Source of the DNA: Halichondria panicea | Lineage: Eukaryota > Porifera > Demospongiae > Suberitida > Halichondriidae | Direction of reading: 5' to 3' | NCBI RefSeq assembly: GCF_963675165.1 | Contig: NC_087391.1 | Span: 354,001 to 418,000, forward strand | Length of the DNA: 64,000 nucleotides | Shown: positions 62,716-64,000 of the stretch, in pieces | Layout of the letters: each line of letters starts with the position of its first letter | Numbering within the stretch: the first letter of the stretch is position 1 | The notes under the pieces: generated by a model | Told to the model about the DNA's origin: nothing | The model's database searches: none | Seen by the model: the letters and a program-made list of their open reading frames with translations, nothing else | Translations under genes and position numbers: made by a program

Positions 62716-63996
62716 TTAGACAATGGTTTCCACTCGTAGACTCCCTGCAGAGGAAACACAGTAATGAGTAATCCAGTCTATAAACATAATAGCCATAGGC
62801 ATAATTATACCGTATTACTATAGAGTTTTGCGAGCATCAAACATTTGCAAACTTTGCGATGGTTGATCAGTTTGCAACAATAAAATCCTAAAATAATTAT
62901 TACTATTAAATACACACGATCCTTGCCAGAACGCAATAGTTAGATCGCAATGGGTCAAATTTTCTGCTGATTTGGCTCATTCGCAAAGGTTTTTCACCAG
63001 CAAAACATTCTAGTAATACGGTAGCAGTTGCCCTGGCGACTATGTAATTAAAAGCAACATTTTTGGAGGTGTAAATGGCTCTAGGTTCATGCACTTACGT
63101 GGTTGGATGGTACGGCTACTGGTCCCAGACTTGAAGGTAGCTGCTGATGCAGCACTAGAGCATCGTACAGTGCAGCTGTTACTCATTACACTATGACAGG
63201 CACTCGTGGTTGGTTGGTGGGTACTGTGCGTGGGTAATAGCAGAAATGATTATAAATTACCAGTCTTTAAAAACATAATTATGATCGAAACACAATTATT
63301 GTTTACAAGGTCTGACTTCAGTTAGGGTATGCAAAGTGTACTTACTTTGTATTGAAGTACACAGAGTTGGATGGACAGGACTCTCCAGCCATTGCACGAG
63401 ATCTGTGGAAACAGAGTCAACATTATAGTCAAGAACTGCAAATTAACACTTTATAGCAAACAGTCAAGAAGTATAAACGCATGTGGACAACACTGTGGCT
63501 CTTTATTATCCGTTTTCTTACCTCACGTCCAGCTTGATGGGATCAGAGGAATTGGTTGGACAGGCTATCCGTGCTCGGTAGGTCATTGCTCCATTCACAC
63601 TGCTGTGGGCCACGTCATTCACGTAGATACGGTAACCGAGGATGAAGAACCCATTACTGCATCCTTTAGAATTACGACTGTAGAAAAAGAATAAGTACTT
63701 TAATCAATGGTACTTTTTCTTTCTTTTTTACATTCAAGTTATAGGTAGCATACAAAAGTAGCTGATTGTAGCTAATGACAATTAACCTACAGCTGTACAT
63801 GTATGAGTGAATATGCAGGAAAAGTTTGAATAATGAAGTGTCCTTACCTAGCAGGAGTCCACTCCAGAATAAGCCACCTCCTCTCCTCAGGGTCTTGTTT
63901 CACTGACAGCTGCTCGGGTGCTTCAGGCTTTTTTTGTTTCATTCTTAACAACCTCCCTCTTGATGTTCGACCATCAATCTCGTTAGTGCTACTCAT
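62716..63996 (-). CDS. Fibronectin type III-like protein, 5' end uncertain
   Basis: Exons 63848-63996, 63522-63656, 63346-63402, 63099-63223 and 62716-62744 join in phase to a TAA; 164 aa if the ATG at 63996 is the start. Residues about 22-95 look like one FN3 domain: APEQLSVKQ, LILEWTPASNGFFILGYRIY, and DVRSRAMAGESCPSNSVYF. The tail is Ser/Thr/Cys-rich. Similar single FN3 modules occur in RIM-binding proteins, but one domain is not enough to assign it. The ATG lies 4 nt from the window edge, so more coding exons may lie outside. Confidence 0.65.
62810..63021. mobile_element. CCGTATTAC MITE in the FN3-like gene
   Basis: 212 bp with inverted ends (CCGTATTACTATAGAGTTTTGC / GCAAAACATTC plus TAGTAATACGG) and TA on both sides. 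It is the most complete copy of this family here; it lies in the intron before the last exon. Confidence 0.82.
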
Positions 63997-64000
63997 TAAT

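Overview
The window is animal nuclear DNA: intron-rich genes with short GT-AG introns (often 60-500 nt), closely packed in both orientations, with abundant (CA)n microsatellites and many short inverted-repeat transposons. The gene content (MSK-type kinase, mitochondrial IF2, ubiquitin-S27a, calmodulin, STPG4, PACS, COPS3, ZW10, DZANK1, PNO1, KAT5/TIP60, an SLC2-type transporter) is metazoan. The compact layout and a tandem family of cysteine-rich multi-membrane-pass proteins suggest an early-branching animal, most likely a demosponge; that placement is an inference, and I cannot name the species. Exon models were built by hand from splice signals, protein family resemblance and reading-phase bookkeeping. 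Every multi-exon model below closes in phase.

Layout. 1-0.9 kb: 5' end of an MSK kinase gene (-). 1.25-6.06 kb: mitochondrial IF2 (+) with a triplicated N-terminal domain. 6.2-7.2 kb: RPS27A (-). 7.5-8.1 kb: calmodulin (+). 8.4-9.8 kb: STPG4 (-). 10.0-14.0 kb: PACS (+). 14.2-14.75 kb: calmodulin-like gene (+). 15.0-17.6 kb: COPS3 (-). 17.9-20.2 kb: ZW10 (-). 20.4-24.9 kb: DZANK1 (+). 25-27 kb: weak hypothetical exons (-). 27.2-28.0 kb: intronless PH-like gene (+). 28.26-51.88 kb: PNO1 (-), whose last two exons are far downstream, leaving introns of about 6.3 kb and 15.7 kb. 52.05-55.06 kb: KAT5 (+). 55.8-61.65 kb: sugar-transporter-like gene (+). 62.7-64.0 kb: FN3-like gene (-).

The most notable region is the 15.7-kb PNO1 intron. 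It holds four tandem, same-strand, intronless copies (A-D) of a gene for a secreted-N-terminus, 12-cysteine, roughly 10-pass membrane protein. A and C are open. B has a transposon inserted in its signal-peptide/ectodomain junction. D is broken by a 7-bp deletion and by a TA-flanked MITE. The spacers hold nested MITEs and foldback elements.

The second notable system is the mitochondrial IF2 gene. A three-exon cassette encoding one IF2_N domain is present three times in tandem, with the middle exon exactly 57 nt each time and identical phases.

Most housekeeping genes form head-to-head pairs sharing short upstream regions (MSK/MTIF2, RPS27A/CALM, STPG4/PACS, ZW10/DZANK1, PNO1/KAT5).
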